DNA of 64,000 nt, taken from assembly GCA_963854835.1 (NCBI GenBank), contig OY978526.1, positions 92,015,140-92,079,139 on the forward strand, given 5' to 3'. Position 1 is the stretch's first letter, and each line of letters opens with the position of its first letter. The translations under genes and the position numbers were made by a program. Positions 1-12,400 of this stretch are shown here, one piece after another. The notes under the pieces are model-generated. The model worked only from the letters and a program-made list of their open reading frames with translations. It was not told where the DNA came from and ran no database searches. This stretch comes from Megamerina dolium (taxonomy: Eukaryota; Arthropoda; Insecta; Diptera; Megamerinidae).

Positions 1-1
1 C

Positions 2-208
2 GGCAGCAGCAAGTCGATCAGCAGCGCTGGTCCTGGCCTTCTAAGTGTTCTGAATGCACGGTCGTCCGCAATCGCAGTCGAAGGATCATCACATACATTG
101 GGTGGTCATGTGGTAAAGCCAACGGTGACAACACCTTCATCGAAACGCAATTTACTCGACGATTTCGATACGCACAATTTGAAATTGATGCTAAATGTGC
201 AATCGTAA
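2..208 (+). CDS. 3'-terminal coding fragment of an unidentified gene
   Basis: The second reading frame is open from the window edge to a TAA at 206-208 and gives 68 residues. The peptide is Ser/Gly/Val-rich, then ends in a more structured, mildly acidic tail (RNLLDDFDTHNLKLMLNVQS) just before the stop. Base composition and codon use (GGC, CTG, GTG, TCG) differ sharply from the AT-rich DNA that starts right after the stop, which is the main reason to call it coding. The 5' part lies outside the window, so neither domain content nor gene identity can be given. Other frames across the interval also read partly open, but their composition is less protein-like. I do not recognise the protein. Confidence 0.6.
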   Translation, partial: GSSKSISSAGPGLLSVLNARSSAIAVEGSSHTLGGHVVKPTVTTPSSKRNLLDDFDTHNLKLMLNVQS

Positions 209-3200
209 CCGTCGCAAATAGACAAATCAGCAATAGTTTGGCAGTAATTAACTGTGCAACTCCAACAACAATAGCAACAACAAAACCACAACATTAACAA
301 TACAAATGGAATAAATGAAATCAGCATATACCTAAATAGAATTACATACGCCTTTTTCAGCAAAACATAATGCAAGATAAATAACTTTAATAATGCGCTT
401 GTGATCTCATCAAGTATGTATGTGTATAATTTACAAAAAAAAAAAAAACAAAATCAAACAAAAAAAAAAACGAACAAACACAGAACACCTAATAAGAAAT
501 GAAAAATTCCAAAACAATTGCTTATCATCAAAGAAGAAAATTTAACTTTTTCGTTTTCATCGTTTAAAATAAAGAAACCAAAAACAAACAAAAAAAAAAA
601 ACATCTCTTTCAAACACTTTTTTTAATTCATAATTAATAAAAGTATCAGAATGCATTTCCAGAAAGTTGCCAGGGCAATACAAAAAAAAACCACACACAG
701 TTTTAAATCAACCAACAGTAAATAACAGTATGAACAACAACAAAAATTGCAAATTTCAACTTTATGCGCACACTAAAGATACTCTCGATTTAACAATATC
801 AGCAAAATCATGTAATTGCAAGAACTATAGTAACACCACAATAACAACAATAATTAATTGTGAAAGCGATCCAAAAATTCAGAATTAAAAACGTGATATT
901 TGCAAATACGTCTTGACCAACAAACAGTTAATACATATTTGAGTAACTTTAGTTTTACTTAAATAGGGGAGATGATCAAGAAATTTCCTTTCCTGTTAAT
1001 TATTATTAATATTTTAACATTTTTTTTTTTACTTTTGACTTTTTTATCAAATTTCATTATAATAATAAATGTATAATGTGTGCTGCTATCTTTCATAATA
1101 TAATGAAAACGAATAATCTCACTGAAATGTATATTCAGTATGTGTGTGTGTGTGCGTGTTTGTGTACAAATTAAATTAATAATTTAAAATAAATGTAATG
1201 CTAAACAACCATGCCCACCAAAAACAAAACAAAATAACTTAAATAAAAGACTAGGACACATCTAAATTAAATCTTAACAAAATTTGTAATTGAAAAACGA
1301 ATAAACCAAAACTTGAAAGTAAACGAGGAGAGACGCATGTGCAACAAAATAATAATAATAAGATTAACAATAACAACAACAACAACAAGAGACATGTTTA
1401 AAGTGAAAAGCGGTACGATAAAACAATAAAAAAGAGCGGGTAATTGTTGCGCGCTCGCCAGCAGCATCACACCACCACCATTATAAAAACAGCAGTAGCA
1501 GCAGTATAAAAAAACAAACAAAAAACATGAAAACGCTGGTTGATGCTATATATTCTCAAGCCACATTCATCCGTCATTTGCACATCTGCCTGCCTGCCTG
1601 CCTGCCTGCCAGCCATTACATCAATAACTACAATTCTACCTAAGTAACGGATGTTACCTACCTACCTATCCGTATACGCTTGTTTTAAGGATTTTTTTTT
1701 GTAAACTATTTTATTATTGTTTTTAAATTGTCATATATATGCGATACATGTAGTATTTCTTTTTTTTTTTGTATTTACATATTTTTTTATTTTGCCATAT
1801 TCAAATTACAATTAGCCTACTACTAATAATATTGTTTTTGTTTCAACTATGTCATTGTATTAAATACAAAAAAAAGATACTTACAAATAGACTTGCATGC
1901 ACAAGTGCTCACTATGCTTAATAGAATTGGTAATAGAAAAATAGCAGCAAGTAAGGACAAAATTTACAAAATAATTGTTTTATTTATTCCTTTTATATTT
2001 TAGAAGAAGCTAAAAGGAATTTGTGATTTTTAATATTTTTTTTTTTTTTTTTGGAAAATTTAGCTCTCCAATATTATACTTACTAGTATTGAGATTGTTG
2101 TTTTCAATTGCGATTGGAATGATGAAGCAATAAAATTGAATATATAACTATTTAGTGAAAATTATAAATTAAATGAAATATGCACACGCAATGACATAAG
2201 AAACAACGAGTAGAAAACAAAAAGAAAAAAAATAATAATTGAAATTGTAAATTAATGCGTTTTTTTTCGTTTGATGCTCAATATTTAATTAAAAGAAAAA
2301 ATTTTTTTTTTTTGTTTTTGATTTAGTAAGGCTCGATTCTGTCAATAGTCAGCTAAGTTGTTATGCTGTATTAGCTAACTGTGCTGTGAACTATATATAT
2401 CGGGCGAAAATCAAATGATGGAAAAAGTTTTAAATTTAAAATCCTACTACTACACCTACCTAATGAATGAATTGATGATTCTCATAATGAAAAGCAAACT
2501 CAAACCCAGTACCTTGTTTTTTTTTTTTGTTTTTTTTTTATTTTTTTTTGACATTTTAATTTATCTAGTAATTTATATACACATATACATATGTAGAGAT
2601 GCTTAATAAAGAATATGAAAAAAATATTATAGAAATTGTAACAATAATACTGGTAATAATAACAATAATTAATTAAAAAATCTACTGCTGTTGCCAAAAT
2701 AATGATGATAAAAAAAATTTGTTTGTTAAATTACTAGAAAATATTGCGATAATTACATTATTTTAATTACAAAATTAAGTCTCTAGTTACAAGATGATGA
2801 GAGCAAACTAAAAAAACAAAAAAAGAAAGCATTTTAAAACAAAACAAAAACAAAAAGTCACGGCAAAAAAACGACAGAAAAAAACATTGAATTATAGCAA
2901 CATTTAAAAAAAAAAAAATAAAAATAAAAAAGATGAAACCAAAGTTAAAATCGATAAAACATTATAAATCTACGCACTTCATTTTGCATAAATTAGAAGA
3001 AAATAAAAATAATAATAATCATAAATAAAAAATACACAATCAGTTCTCGAGTCGAATTTCATACAAAATATTATTAGAGATACGATGAGAGCTGATTGTA
3101 TATGTTTTAGAATAATTTGCAAAAAAAATTGTCCCCTTTTAAATTTTTATTTTTTGTGTTGTTCTTGATTATTCTTTAGACTTTTTCATTTTTTTTTTTC

Positions 3201-4229
3201 TTTTCAATCTATCGTGATATTTCTATGCAATCAATTATCAAATGAAGAAGCAGTACTTTTTCAATTACAACACATGCGTACTTTGCATAATCTCTCTTAA
3301 AATGTTTTTTTTTTTTTTTTTTTTTTAAATAAAATTCTTGAGATAAGAAACCGTTTGTAATTTTTGCTAAATATTTTGTTACATAATCTATGAATGTATG
3401 TGTGTGTGTGTACAAAAACATACTATAATATTTATTACTAGACATAAGTATACTATTTTGGTCTAGTTGTGAGAATCTTTCTCCACTATGGCTTCATTAA
3501 TTTTTTTTTTTTTTTTTTTGATGGTGTTTTATTCATTCAGTGTAGAAATAATAATTGTAGCGAGTGAGAAGCGCACGGAAAAACTTTAGGTTAGGTTATG
3601 CGGCTGTTCTTCTTCTTCTTCTGATGAGGAGGAGGAACACACTTGGGCTAGAAATGGTCCATATTCATATAATGTGCAAGCAGGTAGAAATGATTTGTAG
3701 TACGTAATAAGAAGCCAAGGAAGGACAACACCTCCTTTTGTTTTTGTTTTTAAAAATTTTTTTTTTCCTTTGAAAACACCTCAAGTACAAATATAAAATT
3801 AAAAATAAAAATATACGTACACATAATCAATTACTTTGAGAGAAAATGAATATTAAAAAAAAAAAACAAAAAGTAATGATTGTTGTTATTGTGATAATAC
3901 ATACATATAAATTGTATGTATATTTGATACACACGCCTACATATGGTATGCACATGTGGAATTTCGAATTTAATTTCTATTCAATTGAAAATTACAAACG
4001 TTTTCTTATACGTATGCCACAACAAAATAGACAGTAGTAGTAACAATGACTAAAATTTTGGCATAAATATTTGTAATAATTTTTTTTCCTGCCAAATGTT
4101 TTTTAATTTTATGTTGCAAATTTTTTGATTTACTTCTGTATATTTTATTATAATTGAAAAGAGCTTTAAGAAAGACTCTGTCTTGAAATTAATTACAAGT
4201 AAAATATATGTAGCAAGACTATATACATG

Positions 4230-4274
<45 letters not shown>

Positions 4275-7144
4275 TACAACCATGATGCTGATAATGATGG
4301 TGATGATGATGACGGCGATAAATGAAATTGCATTTTTTTTCAACAATTTTTCTCCCATATTTCTATTATATTTTATTATATTATAATGACTGCGCATTTG
4401 GTTGATGATGATAACGATGAAATGTACATATACATACATGTACCATATGTATGTGCTATTTACTGGGTCAGGCAATTGAAGTGTATGTATTATATATTTG
4501 AAAACGCTGTTTATTATTTATTTTCTCTTGGCACCATATGAACGATATTCGAATCATAGCTTAAACGATTCCATTCACGAGTTCGATTTCTGAACTCTTG
4601 TGTATTTGTTTGTTGGGCAAACATTTGTTTGAACACTACAATGCAATCATATTCAGTGCTATCATGAACAAATTTTCGGCTGAAATTTTTCACAGGTCAG
4701 CAATCTAAAATGTATTATTGATAAGGGAAAAATTTCGCACGGACATTTATTCATGATAAGACTGAATAATTATATTTTGAGGTCAAATATCGTGAAATAA
4801 TAATTTTTATACGATTTTTCAATTTTCATATTGCCTTGGGACAATATGTAGCCCGCCCAAAACCATAAAAATAGTTTTCGTAAGATTTCATTGAAGAGGA
4901 ACTGCACTTCTTCTCCTTCGTGCACCCCTAAAATCATTTCAATTGGATGACTATTAAATATTTGGAAATTTCACGCATCAAAACTCTCGTTTGAGAAATT
5001 ATTGCATAAAATTATTATTTATTGTAGGCAATCAAGTAAAATGATTCTTTGTGCACGAACGAGCCAGACGTTCTGCGTCAATGAAATCTTCAAACGAATT
5101 TTTTTTTCTTATATTTTGGACTACGGTATTATCTGAAGGAAGAATGGAATGTATTAGGTCCGATAATTTCTCCAATAAGAGAGTGATTCTTGTCAATCAG
5201 ACAACAAATGCCATATTTTTTTATACATTTGATGCCAACACATTAACGTACGACGAGTTTTGATTTTTAATTTGTTTCATTGCCAAGTTTTGGTAAAGAT
5301 TTGCATCGATTTTCACGCTTGTGGGGCGGCATCATTTTCAGTGACAGCCACCTGGCATGCACCTATATTATTACATACATATGTACATGTATATATATGT
5401 ACGCAACAAATTTGTAATCATGCTTCCAAAATAGAAAAAGAATTTTAGAAACAATAAAAAAACAAAAAAAACAAAAAAATTTAAAGAAAATTTTCAAATG
5501 TAAATTAGAAAAAAGATATAACTAAATTGGAGGAAGATACGCACACAAGAATATATGGCGAAAAATGAAATTCAACTTTGCTGTGTACCCATGATGATGA
5601 CATACATACGATATGCACATACACTAAAGTATATTGTAAAAAATCTGTAATGGATGATTTTATTTGTTTAAATTTCTTTCACCATTTCAAAAGAATTTTT
5701 TAGTTTTTAACTACTTAAATGTTGCCCTACTTTTTGTATGTAGTGTACATATCGTATGTATGTGTTAACTGATTAAAATATTTTAATTTTTTTATTTTTG
5801 CAATATTGTGTGATAGAAATTTCTTGATAGCTAAAAAAGAAAACGTGAATAAATTCTCAATTTATAATTTTAATTTTTAATTTTTTTTTTTTTCAAAAAA
5901 TACTATACTATAAAAATACAAACCTATTACTATATTATTTAATGTTAACACTTTTAATTTCTTAAATTTTATATCTTTTTTTTTTTATTATAATTATTAT
6001 TATAATTTTTGTGTTATATGAAAATATCCATTATTAAATTCCAAAATGCTAATGTATGTATTAAAAATAAAAGAAAATTATAGAAGAAGAGAAGAAGAAG
6101 AAAAATTTGTAAATTTGCCTAAATGTGGCTAAAATAATGATGACGATATTTTGAAAACTGATAAATGAATGAATGATTAAAGTTACAACGATGAAAAAAA
6201 AAACAAACAAAATTTATTGTATTATTTTTGTATACAATTAAATAAAAAAAAAAATGAAAAAAATTATTTAAAAAAAACCAAAAAAAAGAAAATGCAACTA
6301 CGACAGACAACAAACAGCTTTTTTTTTCTTTTCATTGCTCCTGTATTTTGTAAATCAACAATATTGCAATGATGCTAATAATGTGTGATGAAAAATAAAA
6401 AACTAACAACAATAACAAATAGCTACTACAAATAAAATAGTATGACAAAACAAAGTAATAAACAACACCAAACCCACAAATATGAAAAGAAATTCAAATA
6501 AATAATTGTGCAATGCTTTTGTTAAAATTTCTATACTCATTATGGATTTTGCAAAAGAATTTTGTACAATGCACCAAAAAAAAAAAGCAAAAATTTTGTG
6601 TTTTCATTTTTATTTTTTAAGGTTTTCTTGATTGATTGTAATGTATTACCTATTTTCTGGTCACACTCCTTCCCAACCAACTAGACATCCTCGTTTTTAA
6701 TTCTTTTTTTTTTTTTTTGTTTTTTTTTTTTCTTCTCGTTTTATTGAAATTTATTAATATTAGTAGAGCAGGTGAATAAGTGTGTGACAATTTATGATGA
6801 TTTATAGGGGAAAAAAAATTGTTTTTAAATTCTCAACTTTAAAAAAATGGAAAATATTCCTTATAATTCCGAATGTAGCTTCCTTAGCAACAGTAATTCA
6901 ACATTGAAGTCTTTTAATAATGAACTAGAAAATAATTATTGCTACGCGACATAAATTTAGTTCGCGAATGAAAATTAATTTTTGTTACGAGACGATTTGT
7001 CTCTTTTTTTTCTAATTTTTTTTTTCGCCCATACAAAGACAAGACATTGTGAGATCAAGTTTATCAGCACCTAAGCACTGGGAAGTTACTTCAAAAATAC
7101 CTCAGAAATCTTGCTTAATGCCAGCTGGGGGATTTATATCGGTT
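209..7144. other. AT-rich low-complexity stretch, possible very long 3' UTR of the first gene
   Basis: No convincing coding region was found. The stretch is dominated by A and T runs, CAA/CAG-type triplet runs (about 1370-1500), TG and CA runs, and many AATAAA-type hexamers (for example near 636, 1064 and 1241). Any of these could end the transcript of the gene at 2-208. Apart from simple repeats I see no mobile-element sequence, unlike the second half of the window. Long dipteran neural-type 3' UTRs look like this, but intergenic DNA would too. Confidence 0.4.
4229..4272. repeat. (CA)n microsatellite
   Basis: An essentially pure CA run of roughly 40 bp. It creates a spurious poly-Cys/Val open frame on the minus strand and a poly-His/Thr frame on the plus strand. 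Confidence 0.9.
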
Positions 7145-7322
7145 TTTCCATGTTGTTGTTGTTGTTGTTGTAACATAATTTTTCGCTGAGTTGGCAATCC
7201 TTGACCCGGAATGACCAGGGTATGTTCTGGGACAAAGACCCGATTACCGTGGGGACACCATAGTGGGGAAGACCAATTTGCGGTATTACAATGGGCCTAC
7301 TGTGCCCTAAGTCGCCTCACCC
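7145..7322 (+). repeat. Dispersed repeat with GTT-rich head, copy 1
   Basis: A (GTT)n run is followed by a unique-looking core (GAGTTGGCAATCCTTGACCC, then GGGTATGTTC...GACCCGATTACCGTGGGGAC) and ends in a CCTAACC-type tail. The core recurs at 44744-44822 in the same orientation, and the 3' part recurs at 8132-8215. Short dispersed repeats with this kind of triplet run and a TAACC tail are common in tephritid genomes. No coding capacity, so probably a non-autonomous retroelement. Confidence 0.6.
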
Positions 7323-7858
7323 TAACCAAAATTCGTTGAAGATGAATGTGTATTTATGCCTCGAGTTAGCATATTTATTGTTCTTGCAAAGTAGAGTACT
7401 GGTATTTCTGAAGATTCGTGCTTTTAAGGTTCATCGAAACCGAAAATAGTAGCTTAGATAACCGTCGAGTCCAGATTACGAATCCAAAAAGTGAAATCTA
7501 CAGAAATAAAATATAACTTAATTTCAACATAATCTTTTTTTTTCTAATGAGTTAAAACATTTTTACAATTCATTTGTCGATTTGTCTGACGTGAACAGAC
7601 TATCCATCCAATGGCAGAAAAAGGAGATGAAATGACATTAAAATGGCATTTTCTTGCATCTCTTAGCTCTTAGCTCTTAGATCTTAGCTCTCTGTATTCT
7701 TTTCCTACCTCTTTTTTTGTATGAAATAAGCCAAAAACAAAGGTCTTACCCTCCCGCTGTGCTAAAGGGCTTATAAAACTATGAAACAAGTATGAGAGCC
7801 TTACCAATTCGCATTTCTTAAAAGGCATTAAAAAAGCTCTATAAAACAAGTATATTTC

Positions 7859-8131
7859 GTCGTGGGTTCAATCACCGGTTGAAGCATAACAAAATTTGAT
7901 ATCGAAAAGATTTTTCTTTCGAACGCTCCCCACCTGTCGGCAAGAATTGGCAATTTTTTCGGCAGTAATAATTTGCCAAAAATGCTTCTTAAAAGAGCTC
8001 TGTGACAAAACTACGTTAAAGTGATGTCACAAGGGTTGTGCCGTTCGGAATCGGCTAATATAAGTAGGTCCCCTTCTAACCTTCTAATGCTGTCCAAATT
8101 TAACATGCACTGCAGTATTGAAAGAGAAGCT
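7859..8131 (+). mobile_element. tRNA-derived SINE, 5'-truncated copy
   Basis: It starts inside a tRNA-like B box (GTCGTGGGTTCAATCACCGG) and continues into a body shared with 22689-23062, 36324-36380, 37512-37812 and 48880-48972. Diagnostic body segments are GGCAAGAATTGGCAATTTTT, the GATGTCACAAG segment and AATATAAGTAGGTCCC. The A box and anticodon half of the head are missing. This copy is in the opposite orientation to the other four. Confidence 0.65.
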
Positions 8132-8215
8132 CGGTGGTATCACAATGGGCCTTTCTGACCTAAGTGTGTCCTCTCAGAGAGAGGGCAGCCACATAACCTA
8201 ACCGAACCTCTAAAA
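8132..8215 (+). repeat. 3' part of the GTT-headed dispersed repeat
   Basis: GGTGGTATCACAATGGGCC followed by CCTAAGTG-like sequence and a CCTAACC tail closely resembles 7271-7322. It abuts the SINE body, so this is either an insertion at the SINE tail or a composite. Confidence 0.5.
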
Positions 8216-8640
8216 ATGCATTATAGGATGTATGCCTTCGGTATTCTGCTACTGGGCAGATATAGAAAGTGTGCGCAGCGATGGAAGTAGGTGTAATTGT
8301 TAAAAATGATCCGTGCTTTTGAATAACGTCAACTATTGCTTGTTGGAATCATTTTGTCTTGAGCAATAAGAATTTTTCATCTCTGAGATGCGAAATTATT
8401 TCTAGAAAATCTATCGAATGATAATCGAATTTCGTTTTTGGCAATTAAATTTACCTAAATAAAAATCCAGGCACATACTTTTTCAAATGCCGATATATAC
8501 ATACAATATATTGACATATTGTTTTTCATTCAGAATAAAAACAAAATGTGAATATTTTTGGATTTCGTCGATTTTTTTGTGTCTTTGATTCATTGAATAT
8601 TTTATAATATATTTACTTGCTCATGGACGGTGGCGCAATA
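8216..8640. other. No recognisable feature
   Basis: AT-rich sequence with no protein-like frame and no match to other repeats seen in this window. Confidence 0.5.
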
Positions 8641-8907
8641 CTAAGTATATTACGTACTTGAAAGTATGCAGTACTCGTATATAACTACGTCAGATAATAT
8701 TTATTTTCATCATAAAATAGAAATATCACATTTACCGCGACATACAGTAAATCTCCAATCGGAAATTTTGATGAGCATCCTAGAATATATCGTCGTCGCA
8801 AAAAATAGACGCATAAATATAATCAATGGTGAAGAAAGACGCGTATATGACGGCGAAGGAAACACGTATCGTCGCATGCGAGCGTCGCCACTATTATCTG
8901 ACCGACT

Positions 8908-8975
8908 GGTAATAATAATAATAATTTATTGTTGTAGGTTGCCCAAAGGCCGACACTGCGACCAAAAAGATCTTT
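8908..8975 (-). mobile_element. Short LINE 3'-end remnant
   Basis: A run of AAT/ATT triplets is followed by GACACTGCGACC and AAAGATCTTTTG. This parallels the 3' ends at 24421-24545 (ATT run, then GCACCGCGACCTATAAGATC) and 47640-47755. The order places the A-rich sense tail at the low-coordinate end, so the source element was on the minus strand. Confidence 0.4.
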
Positions 8976-9093
8976 TGTTTCACCAACTGGTAATAATTTG
9001 TGTATTATATATATTTTTTTATATCTATTTTGCGTTATAGTTTGGTTGAAGGACTGTGGTAATAACCACAGCGCCGAGAATTATTTTTATTCG

Positions 9094-9181
9094 ACTTTCT
9101 TCGCCGTCAATTATATTTACGCGCTTTCTTCGCCGTCAACTATGTTTACGCGTCATCCTTCGCGGTCAATTTTTGAACGCG
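9094..9181. repeat. 29-30 bp minisatellite, three copies
   Basis: Three adjacent units of about 29 bp share the pattern CTTTCTTCGCCGTCAAYTAT, then TTTACGCG. The third unit has diverged (TCATCCTTCGCGGTCAATTT). A partial fourth start follows (GTCTTTCTTCG). Confidence 0.75.
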
Positions 9182-9420
9182 AGTCTTTCTTCGTGTGAAG
9201 AGTTGATTTTTGCTGCGTCTTGAGTAGGCAACATGCATCACTTCAGATCAATGAGAGCGCAGTAAAGCACGTCAAAGCGCATTCCGAAGACGCAAGTGAG
9301 AAGGAAAGCGCCTAATTGTTCGTTATGACAAGCCAATGCTAAATTCAGCGCTCTTTGGCGGCTATTATTGATGCGCCCCATTTCCGATTGGGTGATCGAT
9401 GAAGAATCGACAATTTAAAA

Positions 9421-12400
9421 ATATTTAAGTGTAGTATTTTTCAACAACAACAACAACACAAAACATCACCGAGATATGTGACCAACGTGAAAAATATGTT
9501 CAATACATATGATCACAAAAATAAAATACAACAAAGCAAAGATGGTATTTTGAAATAAAAAGGCAAAAAAGATTGCATTTTTCTTTCTGAAAAACAATTA
9601 ACTCCTACACCTCTACTCACACCCACCAAACAAGCAAATTCAACGAAGAGCAACGTGTTGATATGGTATTGTGTTTATAAAAATAAAATTAAAAAAAAAA
9701 ATAAATAAAAAATAAAAACATTTGAATAATAATGCTAATAAAATAAATACTCAAAAATGTTGCGAAAAAGAAAAAATAATAATAACTAAATAAAAATAAC
9801 CACCACTGACCACCAGTGACAAGGGAAAATAAATGGAACATATTTGTGCGATATTCTCTACATGACCAAAAAAGACGAAACGAACGTAAAAAGCATTTTA
9901 AAAATAAAAATAATACGAGTAAATATGTAAATAAACAAAAAAATATATATAATATATACATGTATATATATGCACGCGTGTTTTGGCATTGTTGCCAGAT
10001 AACAAATACACACCCATACACATACACACAAGCACAAAAGAAATAAATAAATGGTTTATTTTTCACTTTTTTTTTTCTCCCAAGTCAGGCACACCATTTT
10101 TAGTTGGATTCCTTTATTTTGTTCTTTTTCTTCTTTAGATTCTAATTGGTTTGATTTTTTTTTTTTTTGTTTTTTCTTTTCTTTGGAAAGAATTGTAAAC
10201 GAATATAACCATTATGAATTTCAATGTGATTTACAAAAAAAAAAAATAATAATAATTTCTTCTTTTGTATGTAAAATAAAACGAAGTGCGTAAAAAATCG
10301 CTGATGTAACAAGAAAACAACATTTCAAAGAAAGCCATCAATACTTATAGTACATATTATTATTATTGTAAAAGCAAAACAGAAATGGTTAAATAAAATT
10401 CTAAATTCTGCCTTCCTACTTATTCCTCTTCTTATTGGGATTGGGGAATAGATCCCCGAATGGCCGATGAACTAATTCAAAATAATATAATATAAATATT
10501 TTCCAAAATATATGCTTAAGTTTACTATTTTCGTATTACATATGACACACACACACATTATAATTTCAATAATATCAATATTTTTACGTGTTTTTTAAAC
10601 AATTTTTTTTAAAACCATTGGTCCTCGAAAATTGAGAAACCATAATTTAAAGTATAGTATTTAAAATTCTGTCATTAAAATCACAATCAAATGTTGTGAA
10701 GATCGTGTTCGTCTGATTCGTGATTCCATTCCTCCAATATCCAACTACCAACTACAAAATTATATAATAATCCGGGCAGAGTATTTGTGCAAATGGGAAA
10801 TATTTCGCAAAATTATTTAGACACCGTCCACTGTGCTTAATTCAAAAATCCCAGCATTGAAATGGAACGATGTGCTTAAACTCACTATCCAATCTACTTT
10901 CAAAAAATTATTGCAGCCTTTGCAGAAAATATCGTTCTAAATGTCCACAAAATTATATTAGGCACTCCAAAATAAATCGACAAATTTGTGTTTTGGATTT
11001 TGATGAGCGATAAAAATTTCACCAAAAGAAATGCAAAAAAAAAAAACAGTGAAAAACTCTCCATTTGCACTATACTCAGCAAAATCGACGAAAATAAAAT
11101 TATAACCTCAAAATTAATTATAGTCGTTTGTTGAGATATTGTTTTCAATCGATTTTTGAATATAACCTCAAATATGCTGCTATAATACAAATCACAAATT
11201 TTTTGTCAGAATGCACGAACTTGTTTAAAAAACCATTGTTAGTCTTGAGAGGAGTTGAGTTGTTGAGAAATTTACTTCTGCTGAAGTGAAAAAATGAAGA
11301 GATATAAGAAACTCACCTCGAGAAATATTGAAAATGCAATGGGCTAAACTGCCTTTGTATTACAGCGGAAGAGCTAGAATTAGTTTCTTGAATATCTAAC
11401 ATATTCGGATTGGGCAAACTTTCTTTTGCACCTACACTCGTAGTTGGTATGGAGTCTAATCGAGAAAAATGTTCTACTCGCATTTGTCGTTAAAATAACC
11501 AACGAATTATGGGTTTTTTCGTTTGTTCAAATATGGACAAAAACAGGGATGGTTAAATTATGCAATTTTTATACACATAATAATTTGGGGTTGCTGAGCT
11601 CGATATTGTTAGGAATTTTTTCGTATATTTTATGGTTTTTCTTAAAAATGTCATTTTCTATTGTTTTCTATAAATTAATTAATAATTACATTAACAAATT
11701 ATTTCAATTTCTCCAGACCTAGAAAATATCAAAATCGAAGTTAATTGAATATGGAAAATTTATATTTTCCTTAATTCAATATACTTTCAATTAATCAGAT
11801 TTGTTGATTAAACGATTAAATGCATTAAATTTCTAATTTTTATTTATTTTGGTTTTTAATACTCGTAAATTCATGAAAAAATTGATAGCCAAGGAATAGT
11901 AGTGGCTGGAAAAATCTCAAATAGAGACTACGTGATGTTGGTGATGTTTGTATTTTTGCACAGTTTTATATTTAGTTTTTGATAGCTACTCTCAGGGAAT
12001 ATTACTATCAAAAACTCTTCTAACATTTGTACTCAGTGAAGTGTAAATAAAGTACATTTTTAATCTGTAAGAATATTATTGTTCGATATCGATTTTTTAA
12101 CTCGAATTCTCGAGCAGGGTATTCGTATGAAGTATAGTAATCAGCAATCGACATCTCGAATATGTGAAATGTTTTTATTTTTCTGCTAATTTCTTTTTCC
12201 AATTACAAGGTACAGCTTTTTACGATCATTTAATCATCTACTTCTATTCGTAATTAGTTTTCTTTTATTATGTTTTACTATTTCATTACTATAAATAAAA
12301 TGAATAGAATTAAAGGGAAATAAAACACAAACACACACACACACATACACAAATAAAATGATAAACAAAGCCTCATATTCATTAACTTGAATTTTGTAGT

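Larger units (their letters stand above)
8641..9420. other. Higher-GC island of unknown nature
   Basis: This block is clearly richer in C, G and CpG (repeated CGTCG, CGCG, GCGC) than the surrounding kilobases. A 124-codon plus-strand frame opens at 8666, but its product shows no domain I recognise and is Ile/Arg-rich. Part of the block (8908-8975) resembles a LINE 3' end and part (9094-9181) is a minisatellite. It could be an unannotated promoter or exon, or a transposon body. Confidence 0.35.

Noticed and set aside
4050..4475. 141-aa minus-strand open frame
   Set aside because: Built around the CA microsatellite and AT-rich DNA; composition is poly-Cys/Val, Ile and Lys.
7655..7695. TTAGCTC-type short repeats as a possible CRISPR or regulatory array
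   Set aside because: Adjacent 7-bp simple repeat without spacers; a eukaryotic microsatellite.
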